Below are positions 51,204-59,786 of a stretch of 64,000 nt of DNA, one piece after another. Under the pieces are notes generated by a model. That model saw nothing but the letters and a program-made list of their open reading frames with translations. It ran no database searches and was not told the DNA's origin. The translations under genes and the position numbers were made by a program. The stretch spans positions 1,098,685 to 1,162,684 of the forward strand of contig NZ_LQNT01000009.1 of assembly GCF_001619585.1 (NCBI RefSeq), in the 5' to 3' direction. Numbering within the stretch: position 1 is the stretch's first letter; each line of letters opens with the position of its first letter. The DNA is from Bhargavaea cecembensis (GTDB lineage: Bacteria; Bacillota; Bacilli; Bacillales_A; Planococcaceae).

Positions 51204-52382
51204 TCAGCCGCGTACGCCTCCGTCAAAGCCGAACAGCTCTTTGCCGTATGCCGCAACTGCATCTTCATACAGGGACGTCTTGTGCGTCGCGACCGAGAGA
51301 ATGTCGCGGAGGAACAGTTCCATCGGACCGCCTTTATACAATGCGCTTCCGCCAAGAGTCAGCAGTGCACGGACCGAGATGTCCACGCAGATCTTGATGG
51401 CTTTCGTGCGGAGTGCGAAGAATTCCGCGTTCGGTGTCACGGAACCGTTCTTTTCAAAGTCGATGAGAAGGTCCATGTATTTCTCCATCAACCCTTCAGC
51501 CTGGTGGAATTCGGTCATCAATTCTGCGATGACGCGCTGGCTCCGCGGTGATTCGCTTTCACGTACGCCGTCCATCAGACGGACACGCTTTTCGGTCGCT
51601 TCCTTGAATTCCTTGAGAATCCGCTCAGCTCCGCCAAGTGCCATGTATGGGAAGCCGAGGTAGAATGCCGGGAAGAATGGAACGCCGTAGAACGGATAGT
51701 CCTTGTCGTAGTTTTCTTCGGGCGGCCTTCTTGTCGTTTCCGCCGGTTCGACGCGCAGAATGCGCTCTTTCGGTACGTACACATTGTCGGCGACAACCAT
51801 GTTGCTGCCTGTTCCTCTCAGGCCGAACGTATCCCAGTTTTCAATGATTTCGATTTCCGAAGTCTTCAGGACAGGCAGGCAGAACTCCGGTTTGTCCTTG
51901 TCTGGGAACTGGATCATGACGCCGACGCCCGTCCAGTCACTGTGCAGCACGCCGCTGACGAAGCCCCACTTGCCGCTGATGCGGAAGCCATCGCCTTCGG
52001 GTTCTGCGGTTCCGATCGCAGCAAAGATATCTGCGATCAGGCCGCCCTGGTTGGCAATTTCGTCGCGTCCTTCTTTCGGAAGGAAAGAAGGGATCATATT
52101 GTGAAGCGGGTACAGATAGGTGAGCCATGCTGCGGAAATATTGTAGTTCGCCACTTTGCGTACAATTTTGGCAAACGTTTTCAGGTCAACTTGCGGTCCG
52201 CCATATTCCTTAGGAAGCATCATCCTGGAAATGCCGGTCTCTTTCATCAGATTCACGACGTTTTCGGAAACCGTTGCCCGTTCTTCAGCGAGTCTCGCTT
52301 CCTGTTCAGCCAGTTGTCCGACTTTCTCTGCGCCTTCCATCAGCTGATCGATAACGGATTGTTCACTTACATGTAATGCCAT
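51204..52382 (-). CDS. group D flavin-dependent aromatic hydroxylase, oxygenase component
   Basis: A 392-residue protein with the acyl-CoA dehydrogenase fold used by HsaA and the C2 oxygenase of hydroxyphenylacetate hydroxylase: AWLTYLYPLHNMIPSF near residue 85, GKWGFVSGVLHSDWTGVG near 130 and DTFGLRGTGSNMVVADNVYV near 183. No acyl-CoA catalytic Glu pattern is evident. With reduced flavin it would hydroxylate a phenol to a catechol. It starts the operon at ATG 52382, behind AAAGGAG, 57 bases after a perfect cre site. Confidence 0.88.
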   Translation of the reverse strand: MALHVSEQSVIDQLMEGAEKVGQLAEQEARLAEERATVSENVVNLMKETGISRMMLPKEYGGPQVDLKTFAKIVRKVANYNISAAWLTYLYPLHNMIPSFLPKEGRDEIANQGGLIADIFAAIGTAEPEGDGFRISGKWGFVSGVLHSDWTGVGVMIQFPDKDKPEFCLPVLKTSEIEIIENWDTFGLRGTGSNMVVADNVYVPKERILRVEPAETTRRPPEENYDKDYPFYGVPFFPAFYLGFPYMALGGAERILKEFKEATEKRVRLMDGVRESESPRSQRVIAELMTEFHQAEGLMEKYMDLLIDFEKNGSVTPNAEFFALRTKAIKICVDISVRALLTLGGSALYKGGPMELFLRDILSVATHKTSLYEDAVAAYGKELFGFDGGVRG

Positions 52383-52438
52383 GGTGTCCACTCCTTTATA
52401 TGTGGGTCTGCGTCTCATGAAGATGTGCGGAAAGGATT

Positions 52439-52452
52439 TGTTATCGCTTTCA
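52439..52452. promoter_or_regulatory. perfect cre site upstream of the oxygenase
   Basis: On the minus strand TGAAAGCGATAACA fits TGWAANCGNTNWCA at all 14 positions. It lies in the promoter region of the aromatic operon, indicating CcpA-dependent repression. Confidence 0.8.
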
Positions 52453-52587
52453 ATACTCGAAGAATAATGAGTAATTGTTCTTTCAAAATAAGCTTATTGA
52501 TTTTACAGATTTCACTCAAGAGCATGAATTGTCTATGTTTTTCGTTTTCGCCAAACCTTTTTGTTCATCAAAAAAGTAAATAACGCC

Positions 52588-52617
52588 AAAAAAGACCATC
52601 CAGGCAAGGATGATCTT
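52588..52617 (-). terminator. terminator of the XylR/PucR hybrid regulator gene
   Basis: AAGATCATCC pairs with GGATGGTCTT, followed by TTTTGG on the minus strand. Confidence 0.8.
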
Positions 52618-52623
52618 GGGAAA

Positions 52624-54504
52624 TTATTCAGTTTCGAGTTCGCCCAGCGCGATCAGTGACTGAAGGATCACGAGAAGCTGATGGGCTTCGTTCGGATTCC
52701 TCAGGTCTTTCTCAAGCAGGCTTTCGATTCTCTGGATCCGGTGCCTCAGACCGCTCATGGACAGTGCCAGGTCGGTCATCGTCTTCTCCAGTTTTCCGCC
52801 GTTGGACAAAAAGGCATGCAATGTCCTGAGCAGCTCCAGCATTTTTGGATCTTCCAGGTTATACAAAGGACCCAGCTCCTGCGCCGCGATGATTTTCACG
52901 TCGTCCAGCTTTTCAGGGCTCACCAGCATGCCGACGACCCCGAGAGACCGGAAGGGTACAATCTGCTTTTTGATGGCCAGCCGCTCCGCCATCCGTGCTT
53001 CACGGTACGCCTTGGATGCAAGCCGGATGTTCTCGCCACGGTTGCTGATGCCAAACCTGAACTCGCTCTGCGGGTATTCTTTGGAGATAAATTCCCAGTA
53101 CTCCCTGATCGTTTCATCAATGGTCGGCTTGCAGGCATTCGCCGATTTTAAGAGAACCATATGACCATCCAGATGACCGATCAGGAGATTCTGCTTTTTC
53201 TCGCTAAAATAGCGGAATGTCTTTTCAAGCATCTGTTCCTGTTGATAAAACTCCTCTTCGATGGTCGTACGCTGCCCGGTTTTATGCGACATCACGGTGA
53301 TGTAATAGGGCTGTTCCAGGTCGATTCCCGTGTACTTTCCCCGCTTGATGATGTCTTCGGCGGACAGTTTATTTTCAAGGATCTGCTCAAGGAAACTCCC
53401 TTTCATCCGCTCAAACGATTCGAATTTGGTTTTCTCATTCAAGAGCAGGAGTGACGCAGCATTGGCAAAGCGGTCGAGAAACAGATAATCCTCATCCTTA
53501 TTGTGCTTGGAAGAAGGATCATAAACGAAGGAACAGTAGCCGATCACTTCCTTTTGTACGAGAATCGGCGTGACGAGGCGTTCCTGAAGTTCAGTCCGGA
53601 TGATTTTCTTTCGAAAAAACACCGGATAACCCTCTGTGGCCGGAAGCATGCCGGGCTGGTTTTCTGCCAAGTACCGAAGCATATCTTCTTTCAGCTCCCG
53701 GTCCTCTTCTTCAGACAGTCCGGCAACGGCCAGTGTGCGGTGGCTCCGGTCCTCCACGACAATCGGGATCTCTTCATTCCTATACGTGATTTCAGCGATA
53801 CTCAGAAGATCGCTTCCATTCGCAATTTCTTCTGTCAGCCGCTTTTGGAAATCCGACAGCTTGGTGACGACCTTCTGCTGCTCCAGCAGCTGTTCATAGG
53901 TGAATTCAAGTTCTTCGACGATGGTCGTCTCTTCCTGAAGGTGATTGTGTTCGGCCTGGTTTTCCTCGGCCCACTGCCTTTCGGTTTTGACCTCCCAGCG
54001 GCAGACCTGATCCCCCTTGCCCACGCATTCGAGTTCCTTGGCATACAGGCTCTCTCCGAAAACCGTGGACATGAATCCGCTGGCGTAACCGATCAGTGTA
54101 TGGCAGACCGGCTCATCCGATAAGCCAAGCCGTTTGATATGTTCATATGCTTCGTAGGAATTGACCCATTTCCCTCTCCCGTAGACAGAGTGCAGTTGTC
54201 CGTCTTCTCCATATTTAATCGTACATTTATGATCCATCCCGGTTATGTGTCCGTTCCCGATATGAAGCAAAGGTCCTTCCTTGACGAGATTCTCCACGGA
54301 GCTTTCGGTCTTCATGGCTTCTTCCGCATCCATCGCACCCATCTCCCAGCCGTAACGGAACAAGAACCCCCTGATCCGTCCCACGCCGATGTTCTCGGCA
54401 AGTTGCTTCCGGATAATCCCGAAGGCTGAAGAAGACGTGATCAGCCTGCGTCCGCTGACTTCGGGATTTTCGGTATAACGTTCTTCTGAGATTTGAATCG
54501 TCAT
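52624..54504 (-). CDS. aromatic-responsive regulator: XylR_N/V4R sensor fused to PucR-type HTH
   Basis: A 626-residue regulator. Residues 10-110 resemble the XylR N-terminal aromatic sensor (FGIIRKQLAENIGVGRIRGF), 135-205 are a V4R domain (HTLIGYASGFMSTVFG, ECVGKGDQVCRWEVK), a helical linker follows, 260-400 are GAF-like, and the last 70 residues are the PucR helix-turn-helix (TMTDLALSMSGLRHRIQRIE). It lacks the AAA+ sigma-54 module that XylR/DmpR proteins have. The ATG at 54504 follows GGGGGGAG. It sits between the two catabolic operons and is probably their activator. Confidence 0.88.
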   Translation of the reverse strand: MTIQISEERYTENPEVSGRRLITSSSAFGIIRKQLAENIGVGRIRGFLFRYGWEMGAMDAEEAMKTESSVENLVKEGPLLHIGNGHITGMDHKCTIKYGEDGQLHSVYGRGKWVNSYEAYEHIKRLGLSDEPVCHTLIGYASGFMSTVFGESLYAKELECVGKGDQVCRWEVKTERQWAEENQAEHNHLQEETTIVEELEFTYEQLLEQQKVVTKLSDFQKRLTEEIANGSDLLSIAEITYRNEEIPIVVEDRSHRTLAVAGLSEEEDRELKEDMLRYLAENQPGMLPATEGYPVFFRKKIIRTELQERLVTPILVQKEVIGYCSFVYDPSSKHNKDEDYLFLDRFANAASLLLLNEKTKFESFERMKGSFLEQILENKLSAEDIIKRGKYTGIDLEQPYYITVMSHKTGQRTTIEEEFYQQEQMLEKTFRYFSEKKQNLLIGHLDGHMVLLKSANACKPTIDETIREYWEFISKEYPQSEFRFGISNRGENIRLASKAYREARMAERLAIKKQIVPFRSLGVVGMLVSPEKLDDVKIIAAQELGPLYNLEDPKMLELLRTLHAFLSNGGKLEKTMTDLALSMSGLRHRIQRIESLLEKDLRNPNEAHQLLVILQSLIALGELETE

Positions 54505-54565
54505 GTTCTCCCCCCTGTTTCCCCATTCTCGATGACCTTTATGACGATTGTCTGCAGACGAAATA

Positions 54566-54644
54566 AAAGAACGGATGATCAGCCCGTCCCCGGGTTGAAG
54601 ACGAGGCGATGCCTTCTTCCCGGAGAACGGCTGATCATCCGAAC
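54566..54644 (-). terminator. terminator of the aldolase-dehydrogenase-IclR operon
   Basis: CGGATGATCAGCC and GGCTGATCATCCG form a 13-bp stem with a second inner hairpin; TTCTTTTATTT follows on the minus strand. Confidence 0.8.
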
Positions 54645-54658
54645 CATTATAAATCCGT

Positions 54659-55684
54659 TCAGCTAAGGACTTTCTCTTTTCTCGCCGCAATCTCTGCTGC
54701 CACGTCGACAATCATGTCTTCCTGGCCGCCGACGACTTTGCGCTTTCCAAGTTCGATCAGGATGTCCCGGGAATCAATGTCAAACTTCTTGGCGGCCCGC
54801 TTGGCGTGGAGCGCGAAGCTGGAGTAGACGCCGGCATAGCCGAGTGTCAGGCTGTCTTTTGTGATTTCCTGAGGGCTCTGGAGAATTGGTGCGACGATGT
54901 TTTCGGCGAGGTCCATCATCTTGTACAGGTCGACGCCGGTTTCGATGCCCATCCGTTCCAGAACGGCGACAAGCACTTCCGTCTGGGTATTGCCTGCGCC
55001 GGCTCCGAGGCAGCGGACGCTGCCGTCGATGCGGGTTGCCCCTTCTTCGATGGCGGCCAGTGTGTTGGCCATGGCGAGCGACAGGTTATTGTGGGCGTGG
55101 AAGCCGACGTTTACGCCGACAGACTGCTTAAGCGCACGAATCCGCTCGCGGACCTGGTCCGGAAGCAGGTAGCCGGCAGAGTCGACGACGTAGACCGTGT
55201 CCGCTCCGTAGCTTTCCATGAGCTTGGCCTGCTCGACAAGCTTTTCGACAGGTGCCATATGCGCCATCATGAGGAAGCCGACCGTTTCCATGCCGAGTTC
55301 CTTCGCGTAGGCGATATGCTGCCGGGACACGTCCGCTTCGGTGACGTGCGTGGCGACCCGGGCCATTTTTGCGCCGAGGCTGGCCGCTTCTTTGAGTTCA
55401 TGGAGCGTGCCGATACCAGGCAGGATCAGCACTGCAATTTTCGACTTGTCTGCGACGGACGCCGCTGCTTCGATCAGTTCCATTTCATTGGTTTTGGATA
55501 GGCCGTACTGCACGGACGAACCGGCGAGTCCGTCTCCGTGCGCTACTTCGATATATGGAACGTTTGCGTCATTCAATCCTTTTGTTACGTTAAGGACCTG
55601 GTCGACCGTGAACTGGTGGGCGATGGCGTGGCTGCCGTCCCGCAGGGCGACTTCGGTCAATAGAATGTCTCTTTGTTTCGTCAT
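54659..55684 (-). CDS. dmpG: 4-hydroxy-2-oxovalerate aldolase
   Basis: A 341-residue DmpG/MhpE aldolase of the HMG-CoA lyase-like superfamily: TEVALRDGSHAIAHQFTVDQ near residue 10, EVAHGDGLAGSSVQYG near 48 and VGFHAHNNLSLAMANTLA near 196 (metal-binding His pair). It splits 4-hydroxy-2-oxovalerate into pyruvate and acetaldehyde. The start is ATG 55684 with AAGGGGG upstream. It forms a channelling complex with the acetaldehyde dehydrogenase encoded just upstream (13-base gap). Confidence 0.96.
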   Translation of the reverse strand: MTKQRDILLTEVALRDGSHAIAHQFTVDQVLNVTKGLNDANVPYIEVAHGDGLAGSSVQYGLSKTNEMELIEAAASVADKSKIAVLILPGIGTLHELKEAASLGAKMARVATHVTEADVSRQHIAYAKELGMETVGFLMMAHMAPVEKLVEQAKLMESYGADTVYVVDSAGYLLPDQVRERIRALKQSVGVNVGFHAHNNLSLAMANTLAAIEEGATRIDGSVRCLGAGAGNTQTEVLVAVLERMGIETGVDLYKMMDLAENIVAPILQSPQEITKDSLTLGYAGVYSSFALHAKRAAKKFDIDSRDILIELGKRKVVGGQEDMIVDVAAEIAARKEKVLS

Positions 55685-55697
55685 GGTCCGTTCCCCC

Positions 55698-56582
55698 TTA
55701 AACCGTTTGTTTCGCCAGTACGTTCTTGGCGAATTCTTCTGCGACTTTGACACCTGCGGCTGTCATGATATCGAGGTTCCCCGCGTACTTCGGCAGGTAA
55801 TCCCCGGCGCCTTCCACTTCAACGAAGACCGTGACCAGGTTGCCGTCAAAGAACGGTTCAGTGCGGAGACGGTAGCCCGGCACATACGACTGGACGACAT
55901 CGGTCATTTCCTGAATCGACTTCCGGATGGATTCTTCGTCCATTTTTCCTTCCTCGACGAGCGTGTAGATCGTATCCCGCATGAGGATCGGCGGTTCAGC
56001 CGGGTTCAGGATGATGATCGCCTTGCCTTTTTTGGCGCCGCCGACTTTTTCGATCGCACGGGAAGTCGTTTCCGTGAATTCGTCGATGTTCGCGCGAGTC
56101 CCCGGGCCTGCACTCCGGCTCGAGATCGTTGCGACGATTTCGGCGTATTCGACCGGTGCAACCCGGTTGACCGCATGGACCATCGGGATGGTCGCCTGGC
56201 CGCCGCATGTGATCAGGTTGATGTTGTCCTTGTCCAGGTGCTCGTCCATGTTGACTGCCGCGCACACATAAGGACCGATGGCGGCCGGCGTCATGTCGAT
56301 CACTTTCTTGCCCGCTTCCTGAAGCACCTTTGCATTGTAAAGATGCGCTTTTGCGGATGTGGCATCGAATACGATGTCCGCCAGTTCCGGCTGCTGCAGG
56401 AACCCGTCGACGCCGCTGTCGATCGCCGTATATCCGAGTTCGCGTGCCCGGCGCAGGCCGTCGGAATCCGGATCGATGCCGATCACTGCCGTCAGTTCCA
56501 ATACTTCAGAGCGCCCCAGTTTGATCATCAGGTCGGTCCCGATGTTCCCCGAACCGAGAATTGCCACTTTTACTTTTGACAC
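55698..56582 (-). CDS. dmpF: acetaldehyde dehydrogenase, acylating
   Basis: A 294-residue DmpF/MhpF enzyme. [20 protein letters not shown] near residue 7 is the NAD motif, the acyl-accepting Cys is in [17 protein letters not shown] near 130, and [13 protein letters not shown] near 240 belongs to the C-terminal domain. It converts acetaldehyde, NAD and CoA to acetyl-CoA, completing the pathway. It is in an operon with the IclR regulator and the aldolase. Confidence 0.96.
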   Translation of the reverse strand: MSKVKVAILGSGNIGTDLMIKLGRSEVLELTAVIGIDPDSDGLRRARELGYTAIDSGVDGFLQQPELADIVFDATSAKAHLYNAKVLQEAGKKVIDMTPAAIGPYVCAAVNMDEHLDKDNINLITCGGQATIPMVHAVNRVAPVEYAEIVATISSRSAGPGTRANIDEFTETTSRAIEKVGGAKKGKAIIILNPAEPPILMRDTIYTLVEEGKMDEESIRKSIQEMTDVVQSYVPGYRLRTEPFFDGNLVTVFVEVEGAGDYLPKYAGNLDIMTAAGVKVAEEFAKNVLAKQTV

Positions 56583-56610
56583 ATGAATCTCCCCCTACCC
56601 ATTCGTATTT

Positions 56611-57393
56611 TCATAGATTGACAACCAGTGGACTGCGGTAGCCCAGTGCGGCTGATATTTCGGATGCCGCCGCCATGATTTTTCCGACCATCTCTGCAAA
56701 GCTCACCTCGTCCGCCCTCACCTTCGGGGCGGAGCAGCTGATTGAAGCGGTTACATTCCCCTGATGATCAAAGATCGGCGCGGCGACGCATTTAAGGCCG
56801 AGCTCAATTTCTTCATCATCGACGGCATAGCCGTTTTCTCTGATAGTCCTCAAATGTTCGCGGATCACAGATATGTCCGTCATGGTATGTTGCGTATGGG
56901 CGACAAGATCTCCGGACGTCAGCATCCTTTCGATCTGCTCTTCACTCTGGTAAGCGAGGATCGCCTTGCCCACCCCCGTACAGTGGACAGGTGCCCGCTT
57001 GCCCACATGCGAATAAATGGTCAGTGTCCTCGGGCCTTCCAGCTTTTCCACGTAGACCACTTCTTCCCTTTCCATGACCGCGAGGTGGACGGTTTCACTG
57101 AGTTCTTCCACCAGGCCCCGGATCAGGGGTGAGGCGATTTTCCGGATGTCCATGCTGTTGCCGACGACATTCCCCAGTTCGAACAGTTTGATCCCCAGCC
57201 GGTATTTCAGGCTTTCCGGGTCCTGCTGGAGGTACCCGCGATATTCCAATGTCTTGATGATCCCGTGGACGGTGCTTTTTGATAATTCCAGCTTCCCGCT
57301 GATTTCCTTGATGCTGAGCTCCGGCTTGGAAGCCATGAACAGTTCAAGGATATCGATCGCCCTATCCACCGATTGAATAACTTTGACGGTCAC
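56611..57393 (-). CDS. IclR-family transcriptional regulator
   Basis: A 260-residue IclR protein with an N-terminal winged helix (LSIKEISGKLELSKSTVHGI near residue 24) and a C-terminal ligand domain (HCTGVGKAILAYQ near 135, LGLKCVAAPIFDH near 200). It starts at a GTG at 57393 behind AAAGGAAGG. It heads the operon with the acetaldehyde dehydrogenase and aldolase. IclR relatives such as MhpR and PcaR respond to aromatic acids. An inverted-repeat operator candidate lies directly upstream at 57410. Confidence 0.92.
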   Translation of the reverse strand: MTVKVIQSVDRAIDILELFMASKPELSIKEISGKLELSKSTVHGIIKTLEYRGYLQQDPESLKYRLGIKLFELGNVVGNSMDIRKIASPLIRGLVEELSETVHLAVMEREEVVYVEKLEGPRTLTIYSHVGKRAPVHCTGVGKAILAYQSEEQIERMLTSGDLVAHTQHTMTDISVIREHLRTIRENGYAVDDEEIELGLKCVAAPIFDHQGNVTASISCSAPKVRADEVSFAEMVGKIMAAASEISAALGYRSPLVVNL

Positions 57394-57409
57394 TACCAGC
57401 CTTCCTTTC

Positions 57410-57434
57410 GTTCGGCATTGTCGAACGCCGTTCG
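57410..57434. promoter_or_regulatory. candidate IclR operator
   Basis: GTTCG (57410), CGAAC (57422) and GTTCG (57430) form two overlapping inverted repeats just upstream of the iclR-type start codon. Confidence 0.5.
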
Positions 57435-57516
57435 TAAATAAGCGATGATGTGTTTATCCTAAACTGTTAGATCGTCTGATGTCAATGAAAATTTAGAATA
57501 TTTAATTTGAAAATCA

Positions 57517-57563
57517 AAAGGCCCTGCTTTCCGGTGCTGAATTCAGCAGGAAGGCGGGGCCTT
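57517..57563 (-). terminator. terminator of the HesB-like gene
   Basis: AAGGCCCTGCTTTCC pairs imperfectly with GGAAGGCGGGGCCTT; TTTT follows on the minus strand. Confidence 0.8.
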
Positions 57564-57566
57564 GTT

Positions 57567-57836
57567 CTAAACCATCTCAAATTGCCTGAAGCCCGTTTGG
57601 TCCGGGATGTAGTCGAGAGTCTTCCCCCTTAAATAATGAAGCTCTCCCTCGTTAAGCAGAAAAGAGAAGCCGTCGATCGGAATCTCCCTGTCACCGGGTT
57701 GCGGGGACTCATCAAGAGTCAGTTTGAGGCTCAACAAGCAGCTATCCCGCATCCGGAGACGGACGAACCGGGGACCGGCGGACTGCAGTCTGTTTGCCAG
57801 CTCCGCTTTTGCCGCGTCAGAAACAGTAAACATCAC
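57567..57836 (-). CDS. HesB-like (iron-sulphur biosynthesis family) protein without ligand cysteines
   Basis: An 89-residue protein. FTVSDAAKAELANRL, RLRMRDSCLLSLKLTLDE and LRGKTLDYIPDQTGF follow the HesB/IscA plan, but only one Cys is present and the C-terminal Cys-x-Cys is missing. Similar cysteine-poor forms (YneR/YqkB-like) are known in Bacillales. It probably does not bind an iron-sulphur cluster. Its ATG overlaps the stop of the VOC protein gene. Confidence 0.7.
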   Translation of the reverse strand: MMFTVSDAAKAELANRLQSAGPRFVRLRMRDSCLLSLKLTLDESPQPGDREIPIDGFSFLLNEGELHYLRGKTLDYIPDQTGFRQFEMV

Positions 57837-58261
57837 TCAAATGCCTGTTCAGGGTCATTTGAATAGTTCAGGTCCCACGTGAATCCGAACCGGTCCTCCA
57901 CCTTGGCGTATCTTGCGCCCCAGAATGTATCCTGGAGCTCCATGATCCGGCGGCCTTCCACAAGCAGACTATCATAAAGCCGACGGATCTCCTCTTCGGA
58001 TTCGCAATCGATCATGAGTGAGAGGCCGCGGCGCGGGACTTCGGGTGCCGGCTCGGTCGAATCGGCCAGCATCAGCTGGAAGTTGCCCCGCTTCAGATGG
58101 CAGTGAATCACATAGTCCTCGGCACCTTCAGGCGTGGGGAATTCCGATTCCCCGTATGTCTGGATGCCGAGATTCTCCATGCCGAACAGATCCGCATAAA
58201 ACACTGCCGCTTCCTTTGCACGGCCGTAGAACGTGAGGTAAGGTGTGATGCAATCTTTCAT
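57833..58261 (-). CDS. PhnB-like VOC family protein
   Basis: A 142-residue glyoxalase-fold protein of the PhnB/YjdN group: ITPYLTFYGRAKEAAVFYAD at the N-terminus and FWGARYAKVEDRFGFTWDL near residue 115. Such proteins resemble 3-demethylubiquinone methyltransferase but mostly have no known reaction. It is translationally coupled to the HesB-like gene (ATGA). Confidence 0.85.
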   Translation of the reverse strand: MKDCITPYLTFYGRAKEAAVFYADLFGMENLGIQTYGESEFPTPEGAEDYVIHCHLKRGNFQLMLADSTEPAPEVPRRGLSLMIDCESEEEIRRLYDSLLVEGRRIMELQDTFWGARYAKVEDRFGFTWDLNYSNDPEQAFE

Positions 58262-58352
58262 CTCAAAACCGCCCCGCTTTCTGATTTGTCTTCCTTCATC
58301 ATACCCGATTTCGGAAAGGCTGAGCCTTTATCCGTCATTGGAGTATCAAAAT

Positions 58353-58388
58353 CGCCCGCTTCTCCATCAGGGAAAGCGGGCAATTTTT
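58353..58388. terminator. bidirectional hairpin
   Basis: GCCCGCTT and AAGCGGGC pair around a 12-base loop, with AATTTTT on the plus side and TTTT on the minus side. Confidence 0.7.
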
Positions 58389-58405
58389 CGTATGTACTCT
58401 TTCAA

Positions 58406-58606
58406 TCAGCGTGTGCAGCTGAATTCATAAGAGTTGGTGAGCGTGTTGTGGATGGTGAGTTCCACGGTGCCCCCGTTGTCCAGGCAACCGCCGGTCAGGG
58501 AGCTGATTTCCTGCCTGTTAAAGTAATGTTGGGCGGCCAATAAAATCGCGACCACCACCAATAGGGTGACTGCGATGAGGCCGATCCTATGTCTGGTCTG
58601 AAGCAT
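58406..58606 (-). CDS. small exported or membrane-anchored protein, unknown
   Basis: A 66-residue protein with one hydrophobic helix (LIAVTLLVVVAILLAA) and a short outer domain with two Cys (GGCLDN and FSCTR) that may form a disulphide. The ATG at 58606 follows GAGGAGGG with good spacing, preferred over ATG 58624. No known family. Confidence 0.65.
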   Translation of the reverse strand: MLQTRHRIGLIAVTLLVVVAILLAAQHYFNRQEISSLTGGCLDNGGTVELTIHNTLTNSYEFSCTR

Positions 58607-58664
58607 GGGGTCCCTCCTCTTCATTCCTTTTACGGTGCCAGTACAGGAGAAGTTTCGACGGATT

Positions 58665-58754
58665 TCAGCGTCCGTTCTTTTCCGATCGTACCTTCCGCGG
58701 TTTCAACAGAACTCCAGCAAGTGTAACCAGCCCGGCCACCAGAAGTTTTTTCAT
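58665..58754 (-). CDS. possible 29-residue hydrophobic peptide
   Basis: MKKLLVAGLVTLAGVLL followed by a basic tail. It begins three bases after the stop of the dehydrogenase gene and has GGTGGTGTGAGG upstream. It could be a real coupled small gene or chance. Confidence 0.3.
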   Translation of the reverse strand: MKKLLVAGLVTLAGVLLKPRKVRSEKNGR

Positions 58755-58756
58755 CC

Positions 58757-59716
58757 TCACACCACCCGATTTTCAGGAGCACGCCCCGAAAAGACCGCTT
58801 CAATGTCTTCCGCGTTCAACTGCATCATGGCAAGGCGCGTTTTGACGCTGGCACTGCCGATATGAGGAAGTGCCGTCACGTTCGGCAGGGTAAGGAGCTG
58901 ATGGTCGGATCCGATTGGTTCGCCTTCGAAGACATCAAGCCCGGCAGCCCAAATATCGCCGTTTTTCAGGGCTTCATACAGAGCTTCTTCATCGACGATA
59001 CCGCCCCGTGCGGCATTGACGAGGATAGCGGTTTTCTTCATAAGGCCGAGTTCGCGTTCACCGATCATGCCCCGGGTTTCTTCGGTGAGCGGCGTGAGGA
59101 TGACCACGAAGTCGGACTGCTCAAGCAGGTCATCCAGCTCAGCATACCGGAAGCCGAACATCGACTCGGCCTCAGGCTTGCGTGTGCGGTTATGGTAGAG
59201 CACGTCCATATCGAAGCCGGCAGCGCGGCGGGCGACGCCCTCGCCGATCCTGCCCATCCCGACGATGCCGAGCGTGGCACCAAAAATGTCCATACCCGTG
59301 AAGCCCATCGGCGACCAGGAGGTCCATTTGCCTTCGCGCAGAAAACGCTCAGCCTGGCCCGTCTGTCTCGCCGCGGCGAGCATGAGGGTGAATGCCAGAT
59401 CGGCCGTGGTTTCCGTCAGGACGCCCGGCGTATTCGTGACCATGATTCCCCGTTGCTTGGCCGCTTCGATGTCAATATTGTTATATCCGACGGCGAGATT
59501 TGCAATCACTTCCAGGTTCTCTCCCGCTTTGATCACGTCCCGGTCGACGGTGTCGGCCACATTCGTCCAGAGCGCATGTGCCGTCTGCGCCTTCTCGATC
59601 AGCACCTCTTTCGGCGGGACCTCGTCCTCGCTCGGCCACATGTCCACTTCAAACATTTCCCGGAGCCCTGAGACAGCTTCCTCCGGCAGTTTCCTTGTGA
59701 TAAAGATCGTTTTCAT
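58757..59716 (-). CDS. D-2-hydroxyacid dehydrogenase (glyoxylate/hydroxypyruvate reductase-like)
   Basis: A 319-residue enzyme of the GhrB/GyaR type. GATLGIVGMGRIGEGVARRA near residue 145 binds NAD(P), Arg in NAARGGIVDEEAL near 235, Glu near 265 in DVFEGEPI and His in LPHIGSASVKT near 285 form the active site. It reduces glyoxylate or hydroxypyruvate, or acts on another 2-keto acid. The ATG at 59716 follows AAAGGGG. A glycerate kinase at 5679 would act on its product, though the genes are far apart. Confidence 0.92.
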   Translation of the reverse strand: MKTIFITRKLPEEAVSGLREMFEVDMWPSEDEVPPKEVLIEKAQTAHALWTNVADTVDRDVIKAGENLEVIANLAVGYNNIDIEAAKQRGIMVTNTPGVLTETTADLAFTLMLAAARQTGQAERFLREGKWTSWSPMGFTGMDIFGATLGIVGMGRIGEGVARRAAGFDMDVLYHNRTRKPEAESMFGFRYAELDDLLEQSDFVVILTPLTEETRGMIGERELGLMKKTAILVNAARGGIVDEEALYEALKNGDIWAAGLDVFEGEPIGSDHQLLTLPNVTALPHIGSASVKTRLAMMQLNAEDIEAVFSGRAPENRVV

Positions 59717-59745
59717 TCCCCTCATCCCCTTTCGTGTCCACTGTA

Positions 59746-59776
59746 AAAACCGCCGGAAACTGCATTCCGGCGGTTT
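59746..59776 (-). terminator. terminator of the IS3-like gene
   Basis: AAACCGCCGGAA pairs with TTCCGGCGGTTT; TTTTTA follows on the minus strand. Confidence 0.85.
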
Positions 59777-59786
59777 GGATAAACAA

